Positions 1 to 6,702 of a stretch of DNA of 6,872 nucleotides are shown one piece after another (position 1 is the stretch's first letter; every line of letters begins with the position of its first letter). Source of the stretch: Alphaproteobacteria bacterium. GTDB taxonomy: Bacteria; Pseudomonadota; Alphaproteobacteria; Rhodospirillales; Magnetospirillaceae. Both the position numbers and the translations under genes were made by a program. Location of the stretch: assembly GCA_015232485.1 (NCBI GenBank), contig JADFZP010000176.1, positions 1 to 6,872 of the forward strand. Reading direction: 5' to 3'. A model generated the notes under the pieces. The model did not search any database, was not told the origin of the DNA, and worked only from the letters and a program-made list of their open reading frames with translations.

Positions 1-237
1 GCCCGGCTGGTGGCGCAGTTGGCGCTCGCCGCCGGACTGCGCGGCGACCTGCCCGAGGGGCGCCGCCGAACGCTGTTCGCGGGCCACTCGCTGCGCGCCG
101 GGCTGGCCAGTTCGGCCGAGGTCGAGGAACGCCACGTCCAGGCCCATCTCGGCCACGCCACCGCCGAGATGACCCGGCGCTACCAGCGTCGGCGCGATCG
201 CTTCAGGGTCAATCTCACCAAGGCGGCGGGGCTGTGA
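1..237 (+). CDS. Tyrosine recombinase/integrase, C-terminal fragment (5' end outside window)
   Basis: The reading frame is open from the first base and ends at TGA 235-237, so only the last 78 residues are present. They carry the C-terminal half of the phage-integrase (tyrosine recombinase) catalytic domain. An HxxR box in the context GHSLRAGLA has its His at 85-87 and Arg at 94-96. An LGH box has its His at 154-156. The nucleophile Tyr in TRRYQRR is at 181-183. In this family these residues, with an upstream Arg and Lys not in the window, cut and rejoin DNA through a 3'-phosphotyrosine link. The spacing from HxxR to LGH to Tyr is normal and the end looks intact. By hand count 45 of the first 50 codons end in G or C, so the gene matches the local high-GC style. 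A GTG at 10 is in frame but internal to the domain and not a real start. Whether it is a mobile-element integrase or a host recombinase cannot be told from this part. Confidence 0.88.
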   Translation, partial: ARLVAQLALAAGLRGDLPEGRRRTLFAGHSLRAGLASSAEVEERHVQAHLGHATAEMTRRYQRRRDRFRVNLTKAAGL

Positions 238-398
238 AATCGGCGCGCGGAGTCTACCTCGAAACGGGAAATCGCCCGCCGAAACGGCCCACGACGACCG
301 CGGGCGAGGCGAATTTTCAGCCAAGCGGTGGAGAAAGGGGCGCGAGCCCCGGTTTGTCGGTAGCATGCCAAGCTACGCTCCATCTCGGACCGAACAGC
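238..398 (+). other. Intergenic spacer/leader with three small stem-loops
   Basis: This 161-base stretch lies between the recombinase stop and the chosen start of the TPR gene. The frame of the TPR gene stays open back to a GTG at 234 that overlaps the recombinase stop. The 55 residues this would add have no domain character, so I treat the stretch as noncoding. It contains GGGGC-GCGA-GCCCC (337-350, a GNRA-type loop), GTAGC/GCTAC (360-364 and 372-376), and the left arm of CGAAC/GTTCG (391-395 and 405-409), whose loop holds the start codon. No hairpin is followed by a T-run, so a Rho-independent terminator is not supported. I found no convincing -35/-10 pair. Confidence 0.45.
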
Positions 399-409
399 AT
401 GCTGGTTCG
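391..409 (+). other. Stem-loop presenting the start codon of the TPR gene
   Basis: CGAAC (391-395) pairs with GTTCG (405-409) and leaves a nine-base loop, AGCATGCTG, that contains the ATG at 399-401. The inner ten bases, CAGCATGCTG (395-404), are also a perfect palindrome, so the site could equally be a DNA-binding dyad. No Shine-Dalgarno sequence is evident upstream. The stem is short, so functional meaning is uncertain. Confidence 0.3.
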
Positions 410-1901
410 TCAAACATTGGAAGAAGCGCTACGGTTGGTCCGCGAGGGCAGAGCCAACGAAGCGCTGACGATCTTGGATCGGGTCGGGTCCGAGGATGCC
501 GCGCCGCCATTGCATGGCTATCTGAAGGGAGTGTGTCTGGCCCGTCTCATGCGTTGGCACGAGGCTCGGTCGGCACTGCTTTCCGTTCAGAAGCATTACA
601 CGCGCGACCAGGGTTTCACCCTGTTCCTGGCCGATACGGCCGTGAACTGTCATGACCCCGACGCCGCCGAACAACTGTACAAACATGCTCTTTCACTGAG
701 CCCCACCCATATCCCGGGCTGGGCGGGCTTGGCCAGGCTGATGCTGAAGCGACGCCGATGGTCCGAGGGGTTGGCCCTATTCGGCCGCCCCCGCTGGCCC
801 TGGTCCCCCGAACCGGACATCATTTGGGCCGCCATGGTCTCGGCCTTCATCCTCGGACGGGACCACGAGGCCGCCAATCTGGCGGAGCGGTTCGCCCCGG
901 AATTGGCCGGTGAGCGGTGCGCGTCGCCAGCCGCCGTCGTGCTGGGCGCGATCAAGGGGCTGCTGGCGCTCGTCGAGGGCGACGGGGCTCCGCTGGCCGA
1001 CACCGTCGCCGCACGACTAAGCCTGGACGGTCAACGGCACAAAAGCATGACCGTGCTGGCGGCGGGGGGACTTGCCGCCCCACCACCCGCCGGACCAGAG
1101 CCGGTGACCCTGGCGACCTCGCTGGCTCCCCACCGCCTGGACGTCCAGCGACGGGCGGTTGCCAGTTGGTTGCGGCCGGGTATTCGGGTCTTGTCGGTCA
1201 ACACGGCCGCCGAGGCCGCTTTTCTTAAGCCCCTTTTCCCCCAAATCGAGTTTCTGGTCAGCCAGTCCGAGGGCGCTTTCGACCGCCCGCTCGTGCCTAT
1301 TGACGACCTGCTGGCCGCCTTGCGGGCATCGGGCAGCCCGACCACGGGGATATTGAATTCGGACATTGTCCTCGAGGAGACCGACGGGCCACTGCGCGAA
1401 CTGCTGCGATCGGACTTCGAAGGCATGCGGCTTGCGCACCGCGTCGACGAGGACGGCGGCCACCGGATGACGTATGACGATGGCTACGATCTCATCATGT
1501 TCCCAGCCCATTTGATCTCGACCCTACAAGGGTCCGGGCTCTGCCTGGGGATGACCTGGTGGGATTACTGGCTGCCGCTGCGCCTTCTGGTCGAAGGCGT
1601 TCCGCTGGCCATGATCGAGCCAACCCCGGCCGTCCACGCCTATCATCCCCCGGCGTGGCGCCGGGAAGACTTCTCGGCCTGCGGCGTCACGGCATTTCGG
1701 TCCTTGCTTCCAGCCCTTGAGCGCGGCGGAACACCTCTCGCCTTGGGCTTGCTCCCCGTGGTCCGCCTTCTGGTCTCGGACGCGGACGCCCGAGGCCCCC
1801 ACTGTCAGGTATTCATGCAAATGGCGGAGATGGTGCGGACGTTGATCATGCGAGCCAGTCTGGCCACCGAGCCACCACTTCGCCATCATGCCCGCGCTTG
1901 A
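399..1901 (+). CDS. TPR-repeat protein with C-terminal glycosyltransferase-like domain
   Basis: This 500-residue protein starts at ATG 399 and ends at TGA 1899-1901. Residues 1 to about 190 are helical repeats of TPR style: an opening repeat (about 6-30) and others near 38-66, 72-100 and 105-130, such as the segment ending YKHALSLSPTHIPGWAGLA. After a Pro/Ala linker (about 222-245), residues 260-420 look like a nucleotide-sugar transferase-like fold. Visible motifs are GILNSDI (317-323, acidic residue near a strand end), GYDLIMFPA (362-370), GMTWWDYWLP (384-393) and HAYH (413-416). From memory, the order NxDI, then G-Y/F-D-hydrophobic-FP, then WWD-WLP, then His-rich recurs in bacterial proteins annotated as hypothetical or glycosyltransferase-like. 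The fold and activity are inferred. There is no signal peptide or membrane segment, so a cytoplasmic role is likely, perhaps modifying proteins or glycans. GTG 234 would add 55 characterless residues; ATG 399 begins right at the first repeat but lacks a clear Shine-Dalgarno. By hand count only 33 of the first 50 codons end in G or C. Confidence 0.8.
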   Translation: MLVRQTLEEALRLVREGRANEALTILDRVGSEDAAPPLHGYLKGVCLARLMRWHEARSALLSVQKHYTRDQGFTLFLADTAVNCHDPDAAEQLYKHALSLSPTHIPGWAGLARLMLKRRRWSEGLALFGRPRWPWSPEPDIIWAAMVSAFILGRDHEAANLAERFAPELAGERCASPAAVVLGAIKGLLALVEGDGAPLADTVAARLSLDGQRHKSMTVLAAGGLAAPPPAGPEPVTLATSLAPHRLDVQRRAVASWLRPGIRVLSVNTAAEAAFLKPLFPQIEFLVSQSEGAFDRPLVPIDDLLAALRASGSPTTGILNSDIVLEETDGPLRELLRSDFEGMRLAHRVDEDGGHRMTYDDGYDLIMFPAHLISTLQGSGLCLGMTWWDYWLPLRLLVEGVPLAMIEPTPAVHAYHPPAWRREDFSACGVTAFRSLLPALERGGTPLALGLLPVVRLLVSDADARGPHCQVFMQMAEMVRTLIMRASLATEPPLRHHARA

Positions 1902-1920
1902 CGACGCTTGACGCGGGCAT
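1888..1920. repeat. 9-bp inverted repeat between convergent genes (possible bidirectional terminator)
   Basis: ATGCCCGCG (1888-1896) is the exact reverse complement of CGCGGGCAT (1912-1920), with a 15-base loop between. The left arm lies in the last codons of the TPR gene and the TGA stop (1899-1901) is in the loop. The repeat sits 40 bases beyond the galE stop on the other strand, at the meeting point of two convergent genes, where a structure acting on both transcripts is plausible. There is no T-run on either side, so a classical intrinsic terminator is not supported. A role in 3'-end protection or Rho-linked termination is possible. The loop and arm edges also hold a direct repeat of CGCTTGACG (1895-1903 and 1905-1913). 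Confidence 0.5.
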
Positions 1921-1960
1921 CCACGTGGCAGCCGGTCCAAGTCGGTGCGCTCGGGCTCCG

Positions 1961-2950
1961 TCAGACGCCGAAACGCTTGCGATGCCAGCGCCAAGCGTCG
2001 GCGATCATCACATCGAGATCGGGCCGGGCCGGACGCCAGCCCAGTTCGGCGCGGGCGCGGCTCGAATCACTGACCAGGCGGGGCGGGTCGCCCACGCGGC
2101 GCGGCGCCATGCGGGTGGGTACCGGACGGCCGACCACCCGGCCGGCGGCCTCGATCACCTGGGCGACCGAGAAGCCCGCGCCGTTGCCCAGGTTATAGGC
2201 GCCGCTGGCGCCGCCGCGATCCAGATGCGCCAGCGCCAGCAGATGCGCCGAGGCCAGATCGGCGACATGGACGTAGTCGCGCACGCAGGTTCCATCGGGG
2301 GTCGGATAATCCGAGCCGAACACCGCGATCTCGGGCCGCCGGCCGGCGGCGGCGTCGAGCGCCAGCGGGATCAGGTGGGTCTCGGGATCGTGCGCCTCGC
2401 CGATCTCGCCGTCCGGGTCGGCGCCGGCCGCGTTGAAATAGCGCAACGCCACCCAGCCGATGCCATAGGCGCGGGCGAAGTCGCCCAGCATCCACTCGAC
2501 GGCCAGCTTGGTGCGGCCGTAAGGGTTGACCGGGGCGAGGGGATGGCTTTCGGGGATCGGCAGTTCGCGCGGCGCGCCATAAACCGCCGCCGTGGACGAA
2601 AACACCAGCCGGGCGAGGCCCGTGCGCCGCATCGCGTTCAGCAGGGCCAAGGTGCCGGCGACGTTGATGTCGTAGAAGCGGGCCGGATCGACCACCGAAA
2701 TTCCGGCCTCGATCAGGGCGGCGAAATGGACCACGGCGACGGGCCGGTGGCGCTCGATCACCGCGACCAGCCGGGCCTCGTCGCGCAGATCGCCCCGCTC
2801 AAACGGACCCCAGCGAACCGCCCAGTCGTGGCCGTTCGACAGGTCGTCATAGACCACCGGAGCGAAGCCGGCCGAAGCCAGCGCCTTGCAGGTCTGGCCG
2901 CCGACATAGCCGGCGCCGCCGACCACCAGGACCGAAGGCGCCCCACTCAC
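1961..2950 (-). CDS. galE: UDP-glucose 4-epimerase GalE
   Basis: This 329-residue enzyme interconverts UDP-glucose and UDP-galactose with bound NAD in the cytoplasm, feeding galactose into surface glycans or allowing galactose use. It is an extended short-chain dehydrogenase (SDR). The N-terminal Rossmann loop is GGAGYVGG (residues 11-18) and an acidic pair DD at 35-36 follows the second strand. The active site holds SSTAAVYG (118-125), with Thr120 at the place of E. coli Ser124, and the YxxxK pair Tyr144/Lys148 in NPYGRTK. LRYFNAAGA (169-177) and the following Asp/Glu/His stretch before IPLAL are typical of GalE rather than of other sugar-nucleotide epimerases. RDYVHVADLA (224-233) is likewise GalE-like. 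Length is normal (E. coli 338). The start is GTG 2950-2948, overlapping the upstream adaptor's TGA as GTGA. No Shine-Dalgarno is clear, so translation probably depends on reinitiation from the secretion gene. The frame happens to stay open far upstream, but that extension is antiparallel noise within the adaptor gene. Confidence 0.95.
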   Translation of the reverse strand: MSGAPSVLVVGGAGYVGGQTCKALASAGFAPVVYDDLSNGHDWAVRWGPFERGDLRDEARLVAVIERHRPVAVVHFAALIEAGISVVDPARFYDINVAGTLALLNAMRRTGLARLVFSSTAAVYGAPRELPIPESHPLAPVNPYGRTKLAVEWMLGDFARAYGIGWVALRYFNAAGADPDGEIGEAHDPETHLIPLALDAAAGRRPEIAVFGSDYPTPDGTCVRDYVHVADLASAHLLALAHLDRGGASGAYNLGNGAGFSVAQVIEAAGRVVGRPVPTRMAPRRVGDPPRLVSDSSRARAELGWRPARPDLDVMIADAWRWHRKRFGV

Positions 2951-4434
2951 GGCTCGCGCAGGCTCTCGTCGAAGGTGCGGATCAAGGGATAGAGGAAGTA
3001 CGAGATCACCGAGCGGGTGCCCAGCTTGATCTCGCCGACCAGCGTCATGCCGGGCAGGAAGCGCTGACCCTCGGGCACGTTGCGCAGGTCGAACGTGGTC
3101 AGGTGCAGCAGCGCCTTGTAATGGCTGGGGCTGTCCGGCCGGTTGTCGGTGGTGAAGGTGTTTTCCGAGATGGTGCGCAACTCGCCTTCCAGGGTGCCGT
3201 GCTTCTGGAAGGGGAAGGCGTCCAGCTTGATCTTGGCGGGAAGGCCGGTCTTCAGCAGGCCGACGTCGTCGGGCGCGATGCGCACCTCGGCCTCCAGCTC
3301 GGCGTTGAGCGGGACCATGGTGACCAGCGCCTCGGCGGCCTGCTGGATCGAGCCGACCGAGCGTTGGGCGACCTGCAACACGACCGCGTCCTCGGGCGCC
3401 GTCAGATTGACCAGTTCGCGGCGGCGTTCGGCCTTTTGAAGCTGCTCGACGACGTTTTCGAATTTGCGGGTGACGTCGATCAGTTCCTCGGTGGCCTTTT
3501 GGCGCCACTCGCTCTCGAAGGTCTCGCGCTGCGCCTTGAGCGCGTTCTGGCGGTGCTGCTCTTGCAGCATGGTGTTGCGGGTGTGCTCCATCTCGCGGCG
3601 CACCGACAGGCTGTCGCTGCGCGCCACCAGCACGTTGAGCTTCGAGCCGACCGAGCTTTTCTCGAGATCGCGGCGCATGCCCTCGATCTCCTCGATCACT
3701 CGCAGGCGATCGCCCAGCAAATCGATGTCGCGCTTCAGGGTGGCCAAGCTGGCGCGGCTTTCGGCGCTTTGCTGATCCAGGTCCTCGATGCGGGAGTTGT
3801 AGGTGGTGCGGCGCTGGCGCCAGATGGCGTCCTGAAGGATCTCGTCCGCCGTGGGGACGGCCCCCGGCGCGTAGTCGCGCTTGGCCAGTTCGGCGTCGAG
3901 CCGGTCCTTCTGGGCCTTGAAGCTGTCGCGCTGGCTTTGCAACTGGGCGTAATCCGAGCCGACGAAGGTGGCGTCCAGGATGGCCAGCACGTCGCCCTTG
4001 CGCACGATGTCGCCGGCGCGGACGTTGACCGCCTTGATCACCGAGGTCTCGAAGGGCTGCATGACGATCTGCGGCGTGGTCGGCACCAACTGGCCGCGCG
4101 CCGAGACGATCTTGTCGACATGGGCGAACGAGGCCCAGGTCACCGCCACCGTGAACAGCCCCAGCAATCCATAGGTGGTCATCAGGGCGATGCGGGGCGG
4201 CGGCCCTTGCTCGATCTCGACCGCGTCCGACTGGAACTCGGTGACCATCTCCTCGATGAAGCGATTCTTGCGCGAGGTCGCGCGGTCGGCCCGCTTGGCC
4301 TTCCACGAGGCGAACACGCCGGGCGGCAGCTCGTTGTCCGGCCCGTCGTTGGGGGCGGCCAGTCTCAGCTCGGGGGCCTTGGGGGCCTCGGTCTGGTCCT
4401 GGTTCGGGTCCTGGGGAGGGGGCTGGTGGGTCAT
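2947..4434 (-). CDS. HlyD-family membrane fusion protein of a type I secretion system
   Basis: This 495-residue periplasmic adaptor links the inner-membrane ABC exporter to a TolC-type outer-membrane channel. Residues 1-80 are a cytoplasmic Pro/Gln-rich then charged tail. One membrane segment follows at about 82-104. The first half of a lipoyl/barrel-sandwich domain is at about 124-158 (QPFETSVIKAVNVRAGDIV). A long charged coiled-coil hairpin spans roughly 160-340. The second lipoyl half is at about 341-380 (LTAPEDAVVLQVAQRSVGSI), and a beta-barrel region closes the protein with LGTRSVISYFLYPL near 471-484, a typical C-terminal signature of HlyD-type (PrtE/HlyD) adaptors. The start ATG 4434 lies four bases after the transporter's stop; a GAGG (4440-4437) overlaps that stop but is only two bases from the ATG, so coupled translation is likely. 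Codon use is strongly GC3-biased (48 of the first 50 codons by hand count). The substrate is not in the window. Confidence 0.95.
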   Translation of the reverse strand: MTHQPPPQDPNQDQTEAPKAPELRLAAPNDGPDNELPPGVFASWKAKRADRATSRKNRFIEEMVTEFQSDAVEIEQGPPPRIALMTTYGLLGLFTVAVTWASFAHVDKIVSARGQLVPTTPQIVMQPFETSVIKAVNVRAGDIVRKGDVLAILDATFVGSDYAQLQSQRDSFKAQKDRLDAELAKRDYAPGAVPTADEILQDAIWRQRRTTYNSRIEDLDQQSAESRASLATLKRDIDLLGDRLRVIEEIEGMRRDLEKSSVGSKLNVLVARSDSLSVRREMEHTRNTMLQEQHRQNALKAQRETFESEWRQKATEELIDVTRKFENVVEQLQKAERRRELVNLTAPEDAVVLQVAQRSVGSIQQAAEALVTMVPLNAELEAEVRIAPDDVGLLKTGLPAKIKLDAFPFQKHGTLEGELRTISENTFTTDNRPDSPSHYKALLHLTTFDLRNVPEGQRFLPGMTLVGEIKLGTRSVISYFLYPLIRTFDESLREP

Positions 4435-4438
4435 GGCC

Positions 4439-6658
4439 TCAGGTGATGTGTCTGGTCTGCTGGTTCCACAGGGTGCGGTAGACCAGGCTGCGGGCGAGCA
4501 GTTCGTGGTGTTTGCCGACCGCCTCGATGCGGCCGCGCTCCATCACCATGATGGCGTCGGACTCGACCAGGGTGGACAGGCGGTGCGAGACGATGATCAG
4601 CGTCCGGCCATGGGCGATGCGCTTCAGGTTGCGCTGGACGATGGCCTCGCTTTCCGGGTCGAGCGCGCTGGTCGCCTCGTCCAGGATCAGGATGCGCGGC
4701 TGGGTGATCAGGGCGCGGGCGATGGCCAGACGCTGCTTCTGGCCGCCCGACAGGTTGGCGGCGTTCTCTTCCAGCATGGTTTCGAAGCCGCGCGGCAGGC
4801 GTTCGATGAACTCGTCGGCGCCGGCCATGCGGGCCGCCTCGACCACCTCGGCGATCGAGCAGTCGGGCCGCGCCGAGGCGATGTTCTCGCGCACCGTGCC
4901 GCGGAACAGGAAGTTGTCTTGCAGCACCACGCCGATATGCGAGCGCAGATGCACCAGATCGATCTCGCGCATGTCGTAGCCGTCGACCCGCAGCACGCCC
5001 TCCTGGGGCGTGTAGAGGCCCTGGATCATGCGGGTGACCGTGGTCTTGCCCGAGCCCGAACGCCCGACCAGCCCGAAGATGGTGCCCTGGCCGATCTCGA
5101 ACGACACGTCGTTCAGGGCGGGCGCGCCCTCGTTGGTGTAGCGGAAGGTCACGCCCTCGAAACTCACCTTGCCGCGAAGCTGGGGACGCAGGCCGATGCC
5201 GCCGCGCTCGGGCTTTTGGTTCATGATGGTGCCCAGCATCTGCACCGCGATCGACACCTGCTGATAGGCGTGGACCAAGCCGACGATCGAGACCAGCGGC
5301 TGGACCACCCGGCCCGACAGCATGTTGAAGGCGATCAGCGCGCCAACCGTCATGGTGCCGTCGAACACCGACTGGGTGCCGATCGCGATCACCGCCACCG
5401 GCATGCCCTTGGACAACACTTCGACCACCGACATGGCGGCCAGCGACATCTTGCCGACCCGGAAGGTCTGCGCCACGGTCAAGGCCGAGCGGTCGTTCCA
5501 TTCGCGCCGCTGATGCGGCTCGAGGGCCAGCGACTTCACGGTGCGCATGCCCTGGATGGTTTCGACCAGCAGGGCTTGGCGCGCGCCGTCGGCGGCGTAA
5601 AGCTCTTCGAGCCGGCGGCGGAAGGGCTTCAGGATGCCAAAGATCACCGCCGCGATCAGGAAGGTGAAGACCAGCACCAGACCGGTCAGCGGCACCGAAT
5701 ACAGCAGCAGCATCGGGATCGCCACGCACAGCATGGTGGTGTCGAGCATGGTCGTGAACAGTGAGCCGGTCAGGAACTGCCGGATGCTGGCGGCCTGCTG
5801 CATGTGCTTGATCAAGATGCCGGTCGAGGAGCGTTCGAAGAAGTCGATCGGCAGGCTGAGCAGCTTGTGGAAGATCTTGTCGTTGACGCGGATGTCGATC
5901 TTGTTGGTGGCGTACAGCGTCAGATAGGTGCGCATGGCGCCGAACAGCGCCTCGAACAGCACCACCCCGGCGATGCCGCCGACCAGCACGTACAGCGTCG
6001 AATAGCTTTGGTGGTGCAGCACCTTGTCGATGATCAGCTGGAAGAACACCGGCATCAAAAGCGACAGGAAGTGCATGACCAGCACGACGATGCCGATGTC
6101 GATGAACAGGCGCTTCTGGCGCATGATCTCGGGAATGAACCAGGTGATGTCGAATTTGCGGTTGGGGTCCTCGGCGGTTCGCCCCCGCTTCATGAACATC
6201 ACCGTGCCGTCCCAGGCGCCCATGAACTGGTCCTTGGTCAGGAACAGCATCTCGGGGCTGTCGGCCAGCGGGTCGAACACCGCCACGGTCTGGTCGCCTT
6301 GACGCCAGCCGCCCAGCACGACCCAATTGCCGTTGCGCAGGGCGGCGACCACCGGATAGGCCTCGCCCAGCTTGGCCAGGTCCTTCCAGGCGAGCTTGCC
6401 GTATTTGGCGCGCAGGTTGAGGTCCTTGGCCATGCGCAGCAGCAGGGGGCGCGAGGGCGCCTCGTCGCCGATGCCGTAATCGTGCATCAGCCGCTGTTCC
6501 GACATCTCGACGCCGCGATGGCGCGCCACCAGCACCAGGCAGCGCAGCCCGGTGTGCGGGTCCTTCTTTTCGGCCTCGTCCTGGGCCGCGTCATTCTCGG
6601 CCGGAGTGGGGGCGGGAGCCTGGGGCGTCGCCTCGTTGATGTCCTGCTGGCCTTTCAT
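4439..6658 (-). CDS. Type I secretion ABC transporter with degenerate C39 peptidase-like domain
   Basis: This 739-residue permease-ATPase exports a protein across the inner membrane in one step with the HlyD adaptor. After an acidic Pro/Ala-rich leader (1-33), residues 34-158 form a C39-like domain. The position of the catalytic Cys (usually DCG) reads HTG with Thr36, and the usual catalytic His is Asn111 in GNWVVL, while Asp129 (FDP) remains, so it should bind substrate but not cleave it, as in HlyB. Six membrane segments lie at about 184-208, 222-247, 299-320, 322-345, 405-430 and 434-460. The ATPase domain (about 498-735) has Tyr507 in the A-loop, Walker A GRSGSGKTT (532-540), Q-loop Gln580, signature LSGGQ (636-640), Walker B ILILDE (656-661), D-loop SALD (664-667) and H-loop His692; all are intact. 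An AAGGGA ribosome site four bases upstream supports ATG 6658. The degenerate domain points to an RTX-like substrate with a C-terminal signal rather than a double-glycine leader. Confidence 0.96.
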   Translation of the reverse strand: MKGQQDINEATPQAPAPTPAENDAAQDEAEKKDPHTGLRCLVLVARHRGVEMSEQRLMHDYGIGDEAPSRPLLLRMAKDLNLRAKYGKLAWKDLAKLGEAYPVVAALRNGNWVVLGGWRQGDQTVAVFDPLADSPEMLFLTKDQFMGAWDGTVMFMKRGRTAEDPNRKFDITWFIPEIMRQKRLFIDIGIVVLVMHFLSLLMPVFFQLIIDKVLHHQSYSTLYVLVGGIAGVVLFEALFGAMRTYLTLYATNKIDIRVNDKIFHKLLSLPIDFFERSSTGILIKHMQQAASIRQFLTGSLFTTMLDTTMLCVAIPMLLLYSVPLTGLVLVFTFLIAAVIFGILKPFRRRLEELYAADGARQALLVETIQGMRTVKSLALEPHQRREWNDRSALTVAQTFRVGKMSLAAMSVVEVLSKGMPVAVIAIGTQSVFDGTMTVGALIAFNMLSGRVVQPLVSIVGLVHAYQQVSIAVQMLGTIMNQKPERGGIGLRPQLRGKVSFEGVTFRYTNEGAPALNDVSFEIGQGTIFGLVGRSGSGKTTVTRMIQGLYTPQEGVLRVDGYDMREIDLVHLRSHIGVVLQDNFLFRGTVRENIASARPDCSIAEVVEAARMAGADEFIERLPRGFETMLEENAANLSGGQKQRLAIARALITQPRILILDEATSALDPESEAIVQRNLKRIAHGRTLIIVSHRLSTLVESDAIMVMERGRIEAVGKHHELLARSLVYRTLWNQQTRHIT

Positions 6659-6662
6659 GGTG

Positions 6663-6668
6663 TCCCTT
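6663..6668 (-). promoter_or_regulatory. Ribosome binding site of the type I secretion ABC transporter gene
   Basis: On the minus strand AAGGGA is followed by four bases (CACC) and then ATG at 6658. It is the only clear Shine-Dalgarno in the operon as seen here and it fixes the start of the transporter. The two genes downstream lack a well-placed one. Confidence 0.7.
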
Positions 6669-6672
6669 GCAC

Positions 6673-6691
6673 GGCCGCCCCGAAGGCGGCC
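6673..6691 (-). other. GC-rich intercistronic hairpin upstream of the ABC transporter gene
   Basis: On the minus strand GGCCGCC, a UUCGG loop and GGCGGCC form a perfect 7-bp stem. It lies in the 44-base gap between the upstream gene's stop (6703) and the transporter ATG, and ends five bases before the AAGGGA ribosome site. No T-run follows, so it is unlikely to be an intrinsic terminator. Stable intercistronic stems of this kind can mark RNA processing or protect a transcript end; that role is inferred. Confidence 0.5.
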
Positions 6692-6702
6692 CTCGTCCTC
6701 GA

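Noticed and set aside
337..350. GGGGC-GCGA-GCCCC as a terminator for the recombinase gene
   Set aside because: The stem is only five pairs and no T-run follows.
354..379. Possible promoter TTGTCG (354-359) and TACGCT (374-379)
   Set aside because: The spacing is only 14 bases and the -10 match is weak.
234..398. N-terminal extension of the TPR protein from GTG 234, overlapping the recombinase stop as GTGA
   Set aside because: The overlap looks like coupling, but the 55 added residues have no structure or domain and ATG 399 begins at the first repeat. It is kept only as a less likely alternative start.
1921..1928. Palindrome CCACGTGG
   Set aside because: An eight-base palindrome is expected by chance at this base composition and has no supporting context.
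1898..2992. Long plus-strand open frame opposite galE
   Set aside because: It is the antisense shadow of galE in high-GC DNA; composition is low-complexity and no family is recognisable.
1961..4306. A continuous minus-strand frame that would join an N-terminal extension to GalE (781 residues)
   Set aside because: The extra part runs through the HlyD-family gene in another frame, is Arg/Gly/Ala-rich with no domain, and GalE begins naturally at GTG 2950.
3103..5764. Two long plus-strand open frames opposite the adaptor and exporter genes
   Set aside because: They mirror strongly coding minus-strand genes with intact domains; the Leu/His/Asp-rich translations are typical antisense artefacts.
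4431..6326. 631-residue minus-strand frame overlapping the exporter
   Set aside because: It is an out-of-frame, Arg-rich shadow; the exporter frame carries all ABC motifs.
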